Positions 1 through 8,353 of a stretch of 64,000 nt of DNA are shown piece after piece. The number at the start of each line of letters is the position of its first letter. Within the stretch, counting starts at the first letter, position 1. A model generated the notes under the pieces. The model did not search any database, was not told the DNA's origin, and was given only the letters and a program-made list of their open reading frames with translations. A program made the position numbers and the translations under genes. Location: assembly GCA_965371245.1 (NCBI GenBank), contig CBDUXT010000007.1:31658-95657 (forward strand). Reading direction: 5' to 3'. This DNA comes from CBDUXT01 sp965371245 (GTDB lineage Bacteria; Planctomycetota; Phycisphaerae; UBA1845).

Positions 1-479
1 AGGCGCTGGCGCATGTCGAGTTGCTCGCGATCACAATAGCTCGTGATGCGTTCGCCCGCCACGTACTCCATGACAAAGTACGGTCGAGCGTCCGTGCTGG
101 TTCCGGCATCCAAGACCTTGGCAATGTTCGGATGGTTCATCAGCGCCAGCGCCTGCCGTTCGCTCTCGAACCGTGCAAGCACTTCCTTGGTGTCCATACC
201 GAGTTTGATCACCTTCAGGGCGACACGACGTCGAATGGGTTCATGCTGCTCAGCCAAGTACACGGTGCCCATCCCGCCTTCTCCAAGCGCTTCCAGTATT
301 CGGTAGGGTCCGATTTGGCTCGGAAGCGCTACTGCACGCCTTAGCCTTTCGGCTTCACGGCGCAGCAAGGGCGTGTCTTCGTCTGAGGGAACGCTCTTGG
401 CCTGAGCGCGTGCCTTCGCAATCAGGTCGTGGTGCGACCGGGAACGCTCCGAATCGTCGCTCTTGGGTTCGCTTGGCAT
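1..479 (-). CDS. Ser/Thr protein kinase, N-terminal part (cut by window edge)
   Basis: Translating the minus strand from an ATG at 479 gives 159 complete residues before the window ends. After a charged 55-residue leader, a Hanks-type kinase domain begins: glycine-rich loop GEGGMGTVY at about residues 66-74, the VALKVIK strand with the ATP-anchoring Lys at about 89, the helix-C Glu near 105-107, then NHPNI and the hinge FVMEYV. The activation loop and catalytic Asp lie outside the window. The gene starts 58 bp after the ECF sigma factor stop in the same direction, so the two probably form an operon. ECF/kinase pairs are very common in Planctomycetota, where the kinase is thought to act in the same signalling route. 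The substrate is unknown. Confidence 0.9.
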   Translation of the reverse strand, partial: MPSEPKSDDSERSRSHHDLIAKARAQAKSVPSDEDTPLLRREAERLRRAVALPSQIGPYRILEALGEGGMGTVYLAEQHEPIRRRVALKVIKLGMDTKEVLARFESERQALALMNHPNIAKVLDAGTSTDARPYFVMEYVAGERITSYCDREQLDMRQR

Positions 480-537
480 ACACTACCTCACAAAAGAGGT
501 GACTCCGACTCCTTCGAGCGACTTGGGATCACGCCAG

Positions 538-1161
538 TCACGGCGAATCAGTAAAAAACTGAGACGGTGTGCCCAGAAGGTCGCGCAGGCGGTCGTAGGC
601 CCGAGCTCGCAGCATGTGCACGGCCCCCTTCGACCGGCCAAGCGCCTCGGCAACCTCACCCGGCGGTTTCTGTTCCAGGTCAAGCTCCCGCACGACCGTT
701 TGATAATCATGGGGAAGCTTGGCCAGGGCACGCTCCAAGAGCTGCCGGGCCTCGCCCGCGGCAACTTGTCGACTGGGCGTTGCGTCCGAGCCGGCGAGAT
801 TACCGAAGAGTGTGATGTACGTTTCGTCGCTTCGAACGCGCGTGAGCTTCTTGCCGCGCGGCGGACGTTTGTCGCGGTCCAACGCGCGAATCGCATCGAG
901 CATGTTGTTATGAGCGATCCGCTGCAGCCAACGGACGAAGGATCCAACGCCTTCGGGTTCGAATCGACGGAATCGCATGAAGGCTTCCAGGTAGGTAACC
1001 TGAAGCACATCGTCCACGCCAAACGCGCTGCGATACCGCTGGGCGATTTTTCCGTCCAGGCTAGCCTCGACCTGCGGTCCGACCCGGGTTAGTAGCTCGC
1101 TCAGGGAGTCTTCATCGCCGGCCACGGCCTGATGAAGGAGTTCGTTGTCGCTTGCCGGCAT
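538..1161 (-). CDS. ECF-type RNA polymerase sigma factor
   Basis: The product is about 207 aa. Region 2 spans roughly residues 20-90 and includes VDDVLQVTYLEAF and FVRWLQRIAHNNMLDAI. Region 4 spans about 140-195, with LPHDYQTVV and the helix-turn-helix around EVAEALGRSKGAV. This is the layout of a two-domain sigma-70 family (ECF) factor. The ATG at 1161 is preceded by GAGGAGAGG; a GTG at 1164 is an alternative. The downstream partner is a Ser/Thr kinase, matching the planctomycete ECF-kinase arrangement. The target promoters are not known. Whether the pair belongs to the chromosome or is cargo of the adjacent island cannot be decided from this window. Confidence 0.92.
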   Translation of the reverse strand: MPASDNELLHQAVAGDEDSLSELLTRVGPQVEASLDGKIAQRYRSAFGVDDVLQVTYLEAFMRFRRFEPEGVGSFVRWLQRIAHNNMLDAIRALDRDKRPPRGKKLTRVRSDETYITLFGNLAGSDATPSRQVAAGEARQLLERALAKLPHDYQTVVRELDLEQKPPGEVAEALGRSKGAVHMLRARAYDRLRDLLGTPSQFFTDSP

Positions 1162-1366
1162 CACCTCTCCTCGCCTACCACATCACCAGCACTGATCTTC
1201 ACCTGTTTGCGCGCAGATGCAAGAAATCGAAGAATCGGCGTGATTCCCTCCTGATCTCAACGCTCGAACCATTATGAGGGGCTGATATCGGCCCGTGTGC
1301 CCCGAAACGAGATTCGGTTTGTTTCGGAGCACCCGACCAGGTGAAAGGCTCCCAGGAGTTGGCCCG

Positions 1367-2008
1367 ATGTCGATCGTTCGATCCAACCGAGACGACGCAA
1401 TTCTCGAAGCACTTGTACTGAAAGTGCGTGTGCTCTCACAGGAGATGATATCGCAGGCTTGGTGGTCAGAATCCGCGACGCCAAGCGTTCATGCCGGTCG
1501 CCGGCTCGAGCAGCTAACGAACGCTGATTTGCTCGAACGCACCGACGTACTTGCCGAGCCGCTGCTGCCACTCGAAGCACCGATCTGTAGTTGGAAGCCC
1601 GGCGAGACCGACCCTGATTTCGAGGCCGTCGGCTACGCCTTACAGAGCCGTTGGACCGAGCCACCACAACACACGCCGGTGTTTGTGGCGACCACCAAGT
1701 CCGTCAATCAGTACGGCGGTCGCGGGCGGGGCGGGCTTCAGCATCGCCTGCAGGCCACGCACGACCTTCACCTCGCGGCTGTCTATCTCCGCTATCTACG
1801 GCTCGACCCGGACTCGGCCACACGCTGGGTCGGCGAGGATCTGTTGGGGCAGGCCGGGTTCCGCATCAAGGATCCGGACGCCATCGTGCTCGGCTCCGAT
1901 GGCAAACCCGACTGGGTTGTCGAGTTCGGCGGTCGCTACGACGCCAGGCGGGTCAAGGAGTTTCACGAACACTGCGAACGGTTCGCCTTGAGGTATGAGC
2001 TATGGTGA
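1367..2008 (+). CDS. Replic_Relax-like protein (conjugation accessory)
   Basis: The product is 213 aa. An N-terminal winged-helix-like segment (about residues 8-55) is followed by a helical part and a C-terminal stretch with DPDAIVLGSDGKPDWVVEF. This pattern, an Asp-containing strand followed by a Glu-containing strand, is seen at the end of replication-relaxation (Replic_Relax, PF13814-type) proteins. The ATG at 1367 has an AGGAG ribosome site 9-10 nt upstream, so the longer frame from 1295 is not needed. The stop overlaps the next start (ATGGTGA), indicating translational coupling to 2002-2691 and then to the coupling protein. By context it probably takes part in DNA processing for transfer. 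No catalytic activity can be claimed from the sequence. Confidence 0.7.
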   Translation: MSIVRSNRDDAILEALVLKVRVLSQEMISQAWWSESATPSVHAGRRLEQLTNADLLERTDVLAEPLLPLEAPICSWKPGETDPDFEAVGYALQSRWTEPPQHTPVFVATTKSVNQYGGRGRGGLQHRLQATHDLHLAAVYLRYLRLDPDSATRWVGEDLLGQAGFRIKDPDAIVLGSDGKPDWVVEFGGRYDARRVKEFHEHCERFALRYELW

Positions 2009-2691
2009 AAGAGCGCGACCTACAGCTCACCGACCGCGATACCAGGATCCTCGATCACATTCGCGTGTTCCGCATGACCACGAAGGAGGTTCTGCAGCGC
2101 CTGTTTTTCGCCGGCCACGACATCGAGGCCGTAAAGAGCTGGCAGCGCCGTTTGCAGCGGGCAGGCTTGATTGGCACGGCCCACTTTATCAAGCCACGAA
2201 AGTACATCTACCTGACTGGCGATGCGATGCAGAAGGTCTACGGAGAGCCGGCCAAGGCGGGCGGGCCGCTGACCGCGTTTCCACTCGCCCGCCAGTATGG
2301 CATCCTCGCGTTCTGCTGTCTGTTGGAATCGGTTCATCGCAAGATCAACGCGCGGCAGTTCTGCGACCGGTTCCCGACACTGGCGGACAACAAACTGCCG
2401 AAGGACTTCTACTACATCGACAAGGACAGCGACACGCACCGTCTTGGCTTGATCTACGTTGACCACGGTCGAAACGCGTCCCGAATCTATCAACGCTATC
2501 TGCGCATCGGCGGGCAACGGTTCAAGTGTTCATCGTGGCGGCAGGACGTCATCGAGCGCGATCGATTCATCGTCGCCATCGTGACCGCGAAGCCGGAGAA
2601 AAAGAAGCGAATCCAGGAAGTGTTTGATGGGCAAAGGCCGCGGATTCCGTACCGCATCGAGGCCGTCCCGGAACTGATTCACTTGATATAG
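2002..2691 (+). CDS. Replic_Relax-like winged-helix protein
   Basis: The product is 229 aa. Residues 7-70 match the winged-helix start of Replic_Relax proteins: LTDRDTRILDHIRVF, then QRLFFAG, then RRLQRAGLIG and a beta-wing KYIYLTGDA. The C-terminal half has a strand-rich region (GLIYVDHGRN, RFIVAIVTAKPEKKKRI) that could be the nuclease-like half, but key acidic residues are not obvious. It overlaps the upstream gene by 7 nt and is followed 7 nt later by the TraG/VirD4-type coupling protein, so the three are almost certainly co-transcribed. It probably acts in substrate recognition or relaxosome formation. It could also be only a DNA-binding regulator of the transfer operon. Confidence 0.72.
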   Translation: MVKERDLQLTDRDTRILDHIRVFRMTTKEVLQRLFFAGHDIEAVKSWQRRLQRAGLIGTAHFIKPRKYIYLTGDAMQKVYGEPAKAGGPLTAFPLARQYGILAFCCLLESVHRKINARQFCDRFPTLADNKLPKDFYYIDKDSDTHRLGLIYVDHGRNASRIYQRYLRIGGQRFKCSSWRQDVIERDRFIVAIVTAKPEKKKRIQEVFDGQRPRIPYRIEAVPELIHLI

Positions 2692-2698
2692 GTTAGCC

Positions 2699-5629
2699 AT
2701 GCGACCGACCCTAGCAGAAACACGTGACCCCCTAAATCTTCCCGCCATGCCTCCGATGGATGGGCTCGAGTTGGACTACCGCACCGGAGCGCCACCGCAA
2801 GGCTTTCGTGGAGCGGCTGTTGGTCGCTACCTTGTCAGCGCTTCGTTCGCCGGGATTGTGGTCCTGATTGCACTTCGCCTTTCCGGCTTGCTCGATGTTC
2901 TGACCTCGCCGTTCGTGCTTGCCTGCGTCGTCCTGCTCTGTTGCGTGGCAGCGCTCTACCATTATCTCTACCTGTCGCACCGGTACGTGTGCATCGCCTG
3001 GCTCGTGGCAGGCCCCACGATCTGGTTTCTCATCATCGTGACCCACGGCGCTGGACAGTTCCTGCTCTGTCTGGCACCGATCGGGTTTGCGACGTATGTC
3101 GCCCGCGCGATGGTCCTGCACCACGGCGCGTGGATGCACGCCAATCCCCACATGGGACGTGAAGACCGCCTTGCCTGGCGTGGTATCTGGGCGTCTGAAA
3201 CGGCACGTGACACCGTTGCGTCGCCGGTACGCCTCTCCGCGCGATCCGAATGGCGTGAGCGCCGGCGATTCACCTGGGCCTTTAGCGTAGTTTGGCTCGC
3301 CGCCACGCTGGCTCTGATGACCTACGCCTCAAGACGCCCCTTCGCCGGCATCATGGCCCTCACGCTGTTTACTTCCGTGCTTGTACTCTTTGGCGTGATC
3401 AACACCTTGGACTACCCAGGTGCTCGCGTATCCCTGTTCAAGTGCGCAGGCTGCGTTTGGCGCGCGATTGTGTCGTGGTTTACGTACAATCCCGGAGACG
3501 TGGTCGCGCCGGGGGTTTTCCAGAGCCCCGGTGGATGGCTTGCCCATCGACATCGAATGACGCAGCTCGCCATCGGCGCCCTCGCGACGACGGTTGTGCC
3601 GCTGGCCTCGTATTTCCCGGTTGCCGTGATGGCGGCGCCCGCGGAGCAGTGGTTGCGGGCGGCGAGCCGGCCGTTGCCGTGGATCGAAGGAGGTGCCGAT
3701 CGAGGAGTACCCATCCCGGCGCCGCCAACGCGTAACCAAGTTCTGGCCCGTCTCACCCAGGCTCAGCGCGTCTACCTTGACCAGCTCTCATCAGAGAATC
3801 AGCGGCGAAGATACCTGAACCAGGTTGCCACCGTGCTTCATCAAGCCGCCGTCACTGAAGCGTTTCAACCGGCCTTTGATCGACTGACCACACCGCCTGA
3901 GTCCTGGCTGCTCGTCGCGGCCATTCAGGTCTACAACGGTCAAACCCAGTATGTCTGGGCCCTGACCATATCCTTGGCGATGTGCCTGATCGCCGGGCCG
4001 GTGGTTTTCTTCGCCGTTTGCTTCGCTGTCGGAGCCCGAACCCTTGCCCACTTCTATCTTACACTCGACGCACCGGATGCCAGATACCACCGTTCCGACA
4101 CAGTGTCGGCGTGGGATGCCTACCAGAAGCGTCTAGCCGAGTCACGTCACCTCACTCAGGACCGTATCGGCCGTCGTATCCGCGAACGTGACCACCTGCT
4201 GATCGGGCTGAACACCATCAACGATTATCCCGTTCTCTTGCATCAGGACATCCTGACCGAACACGCACACTTCACCGGCGATTCCGGATCAGGCAAGAGC
4301 GCACTGGGGATCGCCCCAATCCTAACGCAACTGATCGGCAGGCCGGCCAGCTCCATCGTGGTGCTCGACCTCAAGGGCGATCGAGCGCTGTTCGAGTGTG
4401 CCCGCCTCGAAGCCCAGCGCCAAGGCATCCCGTTTCGATGGTTCACCAACCAGCCTAACAGTGCGACGTTTGCGTTCAATCCGTTTCTTCAGGCGCAGAT
4501 GAAACAGATCTCCCGCGTGCAGCTCGCGGAGGTACTACTGAAATCGATGGGCCTCGAGTATGGCGGGGGGTACGGGCGCGCCTACTTCTCCTCGATGCAT
4601 CGCGACGTGCTTACGAAACTCCTCGTTCAATTCCCTGAGATCGACTCGTTCCGGTTGTTGTACCATTACCTCACGAACGCACGTGACTACATCGACGTCA
4701 CGCGCGAGCAGCAGAGCCGTGGGGCGCACCTGATCACAACGGTCGGCATGCTAGCCGCGATAGACGCACTCAACGTTCGTCCAAACGACGCCGCTGACGA
4801 AGAAATCTTTGCCCGGCGCATCGACATGTCCGAAGTGGTTGCAAACCCCAACGTTGTGTATTTCCACCTCAAGACCCAGCTTCAAGAGGCCACGATGAGC
4901 GAGGTGGCCAAGCTAGCGCTCTTCTCACTACTCACCGCCGCCGTTCTGAACCCTGCTCGCGATCACCAGGTCTATCTGTTCGTTGACGAGTTTCAGCAGA
5001 TCGTCTCGTCGGACATCGAGATCGTCCTCAGGATGGCCCGTGACTCAGGTATCGCGACCATCCTTGCCAATCAGACAATCAGTGACCTCGTCACGCATGA
5101 TGCCGATCTGAGGCCAACGGTCCAAGCCAACACACGCTTCAAGCTCGTCTATTCGGCTACAGATCTCGCGCAGCAAGATGACGTTATCAAGGCGTCCGGG
5201 GAGGCGTTATACGAGATGTTCAACGTGACCGAGAGCTTCGAGAAAGGGCCCAGGGGTTTCTCCAGGAACGAACAGATCGGCCCCAGGATCAGACGCAACG
5301 ATGTCATTCTCGCAAGCGACGACGAAAACCGAAGCATCGCCCACATCTCACGCGGTCGTGGCTACACCCAGTTCGGCGGCTTCCCGTTCCCGATGTATAC
5401 GGCGTTTCACATTCCCAACGAAGAGTACGTGCGGCGAAGAAAAGCGCCGCCACCGGAACCCGCAGCCTATCCCGGCTCCTTTGTGGAGCCCCTCGACGGC
5501 GGTACTCGGGGTCTCCCGGCTACACCAGCCCAACAGCCCCCTCCAGCGGCTGAAGCACGACCCGTTCCATCTGACCCGGTCGAGCAGGGCCGGATCGATG
5601 ACATCGGAGTGATACTCGATGAGTTCTAA
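2699..5629 (+). CDS. Type IV coupling protein (VirD4/TraG-like ATPase)
   Basis: The product is 976 aa. Hydrophobic segments lie near residues 40-60, 72-92, 105-130, 195-240, 290-310 and 420-450, anchoring the N-terminal half in the membrane. A P-loop GDSGSGKS sits at about residue 526 and a Walker B strand YLFVDEFQQ at about residue 757. The second half resembles the TraM-recognition/TraD domain, with SGIATILANQTISDL and GRGYTQFGGFPFPMY typical of the region after Walker B. Coupling proteins feed relaxase-bound DNA to a type IV secretion channel. The protein is longer than classical VirD4 because of the extended membrane part and a Pro-rich tail. It follows two Replic_Relax-like genes. No VirB4 or other mating-pore gene is visible, so transfer would need help from another element. 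Confidence 0.9.
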   Translation: MRPTLAETRDPLNLPAMPPMDGLELDYRTGAPPQGFRGAAVGRYLVSASFAGIVVLIALRLSGLLDVLTSPFVLACVVLLCCVAALYHYLYLSHRYVCIAWLVAGPTIWFLIIVTHGAGQFLLCLAPIGFATYVARAMVLHHGAWMHANPHMGREDRLAWRGIWASETARDTVASPVRLSARSEWRERRRFTWAFSVVWLAATLALMTYASRRPFAGIMALTLFTSVLVLFGVINTLDYPGARVSLFKCAGCVWRAIVSWFTYNPGDVVAPGVFQSPGGWLAHRHRMTQLAIGALATTVVPLASYFPVAVMAAPAEQWLRAASRPLPWIEGGADRGVPIPAPPTRNQVLARLTQAQRVYLDQLSSENQRRRYLNQVATVLHQAAVTEAFQPAFDRLTTPPESWLLVAAIQVYNGQTQYVWALTISLAMCLIAGPVVFFAVCFAVGARTLAHFYLTLDAPDARYHRSDTVSAWDAYQKRLAESRHLTQDRIGRRIRERDHLLIGLNTINDYPVLLHQDILTEHAHFTGDSGSGKSALGIAPILTQLIGRPASSIVVLDLKGDRALFECARLEAQRQGIPFRWFTNQPNSATFAFNPFLQAQMKQISRVQLAEVLLKSMGLEYGGGYGRAYFSSMHRDVLTKLLVQFPEIDSFRLLYHYLTNARDYIDVTREQQSRGAHLITTVGMLAAIDALNVRPNDAADEEIFARRIDMSEVVANPNVVYFHLKTQLQEATMSEVAKLALFSLLTAAVLNPARDHQVYLFVDEFQQIVSSDIEIVLRMARDSGIATILANQTISDLVTHDADLRPTVQANTRFKLVYSATDLAQQDDVIKASGEALYEMFNVTESFEKGPRGFSRNEQIGPRIRRNDVILASDDENRSIAHISRGRGYTQFGGFPFPMYTAFHIPNEEYVRRRKAPPPEPAAYPGSFVEPLDGGTRGLPATPAQQPPPAAEARPVPSDPVEQGRIDDIGVILDEF

Positions 5630-5645
5630 CGAAGGAGCCACCACC

Positions 5646-6971
5646 ATGTCGCATGATGAATCGAAGAGCATCGGTTTCCCTCCCTTGATGGCCGCGGTCT
5701 TCGCCGGCGCCATGCTGCTACTCGTAGCTTACTCGCTCTTCTCCGCCCAGTGGGGCACCGTCTCGGTGGGCTTGGTCGATGTAGGGTCGGCCTCCGGATC
5801 AGCCACCGACTTCGTCCCGGCCCAACAAAACGTGCTTGAGAGCGTCGAAAACGAACGCCGCGCGTTGGCCAAGACGCGATTGCTGATGCTGTCGCAGGAA
5901 TCCGAGGAGGTCAGCGCACTCGTGGCTGACCTCGAGATCGAGATCAGGGCGTGGGAGGCCGAGATCCTTCCGCTCTTGGAGAATGACTCCGGAAAATCAC
6001 TTGCCCTCAACCCGGACTACGTCGAAGTGTTTCGTCAAATCCAGTCGAGCACGAGTCGTTCGGATCGTGGGACGCCCGAACACCATCGTGCATTGCTGGC
6101 AAGCATCATGGAGCCGGTGGAGAAAGCGCTCGCGGACCCATCCTTCGCCTACTCGCCGAGTGAACAGCTCATCACCCAACTGGACAGCCTCAAGACTTCA
6201 ATCCAGGAGGCGATCAAGTCCTACCGCGAACCACGGCAACAGATCCAAAGCATAGTCTCGACCCACCTCCGGAATCCAGTAGCGGCCCCTGGTGAGCTGA
6301 CGCTACGACAGACGCTTGAAGCGCTCGCAGAGTGCGAAGCGATGGAGCAGGCGCAGGCCATTGCTGATGCCGTTGCGGCAGAACGAGCCAAGGCGCAGGA
6401 AGAATTCGCCGCCCTGGAAGCCGAGAAGGCTCGCAACGAGGCCGCCCGAGAGCTGGCGCGACAGCGTCAAGAAGAGCGGAACCGTCAAGCCGAAGCCGAG
6501 CGAAGCCTGGCTCGCCAGCGCGAAGACGAACAGCGTCGTGCGGCCGCCGCCAAGATCGCCGAGGTGCATCGACGCGCGGCCGATCCAGCGATTCAAGCCA
6601 AGTACAAGCCGTTTCTGGCGAAGGGAAGGTTTCGCTTCTTTCCGGGCGGACAGAGGGCCTACAAACCCAAGGGCTACCGATACCCTCGACCAGCGTCCTT
6701 CAAGCGCCTTCGAGAGTGTGGCATACTCCGAAACATCGTTGTCTTCTTGAAGACCGGCAAAGGCTCGATTGGTGGGCGTCAGACGAACTACGGCAATGTC
6801 ATCTACTACGTGGACAGCGACGGTTTTGCCAGCCAAGGCTACGGCAATGACCGACCAACCTGGTCCGGATACCCCAATACAGAAGCCCAGTGGCGAGCGG
6901 CTACCGCTCGTTTCCGAGAGTTTCTCGAACTCGCTCCGTACTGGATCAAGAGCGGCGTACTACTTCCGTAG
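5646..6971 (+). CDS. Membrane-anchored coiled-coil protein of the transfer operon
   Basis: The product is 441 aa and of unknown family. One N-terminal membrane segment (about residues 10-30) is followed by an extended helical region. A strongly charged coiled coil rich in Ala, Glu, Arg and Gln occupies about residues 235-325. A basic, aromatic C-terminal domain (about 330-441) contains GRFRFFPGG, NVIYYVDSDGF and a Tyr/Trp-rich end. The chosen ATG at 5646 has AAGGAG about 9 nt upstream; an ATG at 5619 that overlaps the coupling-protein stop is possible. It is the last gene of the four-gene transfer block. It may be a structural or surface partner of the coupling protein, but nothing in the sequence proves that. 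Confidence 0.75.
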   Translation: MSHDESKSIGFPPLMAAVFAGAMLLLVAYSLFSAQWGTVSVGLVDVGSASGSATDFVPAQQNVLESVENERRALAKTRLLMLSQESEEVSALVADLEIEIRAWEAEILPLLENDSGKSLALNPDYVEVFRQIQSSTSRSDRGTPEHHRALLASIMEPVEKALADPSFAYSPSEQLITQLDSLKTSIQEAIKSYREPRQQIQSIVSTHLRNPVAAPGELTLRQTLEALAECEAMEQAQAIADAVAAERAKAQEEFAALEAEKARNEAARELARQRQEERNRQAEAERSLARQREDEQRRAAAAKIAEVHRRAADPAIQAKYKPFLAKGRFRFFPGGQRAYKPKGYRYPRPASFKRLRECGILRNIVVFLKTGKGSIGGRQTNYGNVIYYVDSDGFASQGYGNDRPTWSGYPNTEAQWRAATARFREFLELAPYWIKSGVLLP

Positions 6972-7004
6972 TGATCGCTTGCATGCGGCCACCGAGTTGT
7001 GCTA

Positions 7005-7050
7005 GAAAAAAGGGCGAGGCCCCGAGTTGGCACAAACTCGGAGACTCGCC
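7005..7050 (-). terminator. Intrinsic terminator for the minus-strand pair
   Basis: Read on the minus strand, two stacked stems (GGCGAG/CTCGCC and CCGAGTT/AACTCGG) are followed by a run of six T residues. This is a textbook rho-independent terminator. It lies 33 bp after the stop of the small membrane protein at 7083-7253 and so marks the end of that two-gene unit. On the plus strand it lacks a T-tract but may still buffer the end of 5646-6971. Confidence 0.75.
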
Positions 7051-7082
7051 AAAACCTCTCGACAACAAACCTAAAACGGCAC

Positions 7083-7253
7083 CTAACTGGTGAAGTGGTC
7101 AATGCAAAGGAACACCCACAGGGCACACAATCCTAGTATCAGTAGGATGCGCTTCCAAAGTGGTGGGCCAAACGGATGCTCGCGTTGGACAGTAAACTGC
7201 CCCACATCCACTTCTCTCCAACGGTCGCCGCCTGGACGGAACAGGATCTTCAT
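7083..7253 (-). CDS. 56-aa single-span membrane protein
   Basis: This short minus-strand frame starts at ATG 7253, 7 nt after a GGAGGA ribosome site, and ends with TAG at 7083-7085. It encodes 56 residues: a basic amphipathic N-terminus with MKILFRPGGDRWREVDVG, then KRILLILGLCALWVFLC as one membrane span, and a short polar end. A good ribosome site, the position between an upstream minus gene and a strong minus-strand terminator, and the clean membrane segment all support a real gene. No homologue is recognised. The orientation (polar N-terminus, very short C-terminus) resembles small regulatory membrane peptides, holins or toxin-type peptides, but function cannot be assigned. Confidence 0.6.
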   Translation of the reverse strand: MKILFRPGGDRWREVDVGQFTVQREHPFGPPLWKRILLILGLCALWVFLCIDHFTS

Positions 7254-7272
7254 GCTAAATCCTCCAGGGTTT

Positions 7273-7293
7273 GCCTGGGCTTGCAGCCCAGGC
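7273..7293. repeat. Perfect 9-bp palindrome between two small genes
   Basis: GCCTGGGCT and AGCCCAGGC flank a 3-nt loop. The hairpin sits 5 bp beyond the stop of 7299-7601 and just before the ribosome site of 7083-7253. It could attenuate read-through or stabilise the upstream message. It also resembles single arms of the palindromic repeats found on the chromosomal side. Confidence 0.6.
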
Positions 7294-7298
7294 GGGTT

Positions 7299-7601
7299 CT
7301 ACTTCTTGGGTCTTGAAGCAGCGTATCGCGGATCAACCCCATTGGTTTTTGGGATGAGCAATCGAGCCGCATCCCGAACCCATGCGCCGGCACGAATCGC
7401 CGCACGGGCCACGTCCTCGAGGTCCTCGGGGTAGAAGGCAGCTCGATACCCCTTCGCCCCATCGCTGGACGTTTCCAAACGGCGCAGGCTGATCTTCAGT
7501 ATCAGGCCACCCTTCGGGGCTCTGTTGGCCCAGACGGTCGCATGAACCATGCCGAACGTAAATTCCTGCACCGGTATTCCGGTCTGTTTCTTGTCTTCCA
7601 T
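7299..7601 (-). CDS. Small conserved island protein, paralogue C
   Basis: The product is 100 aa. The core reads VQEFTFGMVHATVWANR, then a basic beta-rich stretch (KISLRRLETS), then FYPEDLEDVARAAIRAGAWV. The same skeleton occurs in 9419-9691 and 29572-29847: V-x-E-x-x-x-G, A-x-V/I-W-A-N, R-R/L-x, W/Y plus F-x-x-D/E-D/E-L, and an Ala-rich helix with terminal W. ATG 7601 has a GAGG site. It is the most divergent of the three, having lost the central Trp-Lys motif. The family is familiar as short hypothetical proteins of planctomycete islands. A small beta-sheet-plus-helix nucleic-acid-binding fold is a guess only. Confidence 0.72.
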   Translation of the reverse strand: MEDKKQTGIPVQEFTFGMVHATVWANRAPKGGLILKISLRRLETSSDGAKGYRAAFYPEDLEDVARAAIRAGAWVRDAARLLIPKTNGVDPRYAASRPKK

Positions 7602-8353
7602 GGCATCCTCATCGGATTCTTACCGCCAAAGTTCTTCAACGGTATCTGTTACAATCTCCTCGTCCACCACCACTCCGGCGACAGCTCATGCATGCACAAG
7701 CAGCCGACGCAATGTCGTGTAACGAGTTGAGAATGTCGTGAAGAGCGCTCTGTCGAAAGGCAACGCCGATTGTATTGTCACGCCCGGGCGCTCGCAGGCG
7801 GATGGTCGTCGTTCATTCTAGTATCTCGCCCTGAACGACGAGGGCGGAACCACAAACCCAAAAGGGATTGTCTTCGTTAGCCGGAATCGCTTCTGAACTT
7901 GCCAAAGAGCACGCGGCCAAGGCCGCCACTCCATTATACCCTGCGGCCTCGCCCGCGAGGGCCTTCGGTGGCAAGAATCGCCCAGGCTGGACAGCGGCAG
8001 TCCGCCCGTCGGTCACGGTTGGTTCCCTTGGGGCTTCGTTGGTCTTGTTGAGTCGCGTGTGTCCTAGACATCTTTTTGCGCTTTTTCCCACGGTGGTCGA
8101 AGGTTGGTCGTGCGTTTGGGCCAGTTGCGCGACGACGACCACCTGGCCGTGGTCTGTGTGCGTTACCCGGCGCACTTGACAATTCTCGTGTTTTCTGTCG
8201 TTAATAGACGCTTCACGCAGTTCCTTGTCATCTCGCAAATCTGAGTAGTTCATCCAACCCCGAAACTCATCGACCGCTTGCCCGAGCCGCCGCCGAGTGT
8301 TCGGTGGTGCAAGTCACGGTTTTCACGCGGTTTTCAAGCTGACAGGAGGAGCT
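7602..8353. other. Long intergenic region between divergent small genes and the DUF932 gene
   Basis: No convincing gene is seen in about 750 bp; the frames present lack ribosome sites and look like chance openings. It separates divergent units, so it must hold promoters for both sides. A sigma-70-like promoter for the plus side is listed separately at 8176-8205. A location next to the transfer block makes it a plausible, unproven place for an origin of transfer. Confidence 0.5.
8176..8205 (+). promoter_or_regulatory. Candidate sigma-70-like promoter for the DUF932 unit
   Basis: TTGACA at 8176-8181 is a perfect -35 hexamer. GTTAAT at 8200-8205, at an 18-nt spacing, is a moderate -10. The start of the DUF932 gene lies about 150 bp downstream, leaving a long 5' leader. 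This is a sequence match only. Confidence 0.4.

Noticed and set aside
463..1092. Long plus-strand open frame opposite the sigma factor
   Set aside because: It overlaps an ECF sigma factor with clear regions 2 and 4 on the other strand; it is a high-GC shadow without domains.
3730..3760. Possible frameshift in the coupling-protein gene
   Set aside because: Reading through gives one uninterrupted 976-residue frame with both Walker motifs in order, so no frameshift is needed.
4562..4575. Possible second attachment copy (GGCGGGGGG) of the ssrA 3' end
   Set aside because: It is a Gly-rich stretch inside the coupling-protein coding sequence and does not extend into T-arm sequence.
7813..8253. 146-aa minus-strand frame in the 7.6-8.35 kb gap
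   Set aside because: No ribosome site, no domain, and it overlaps a good plus-strand promoter candidate.
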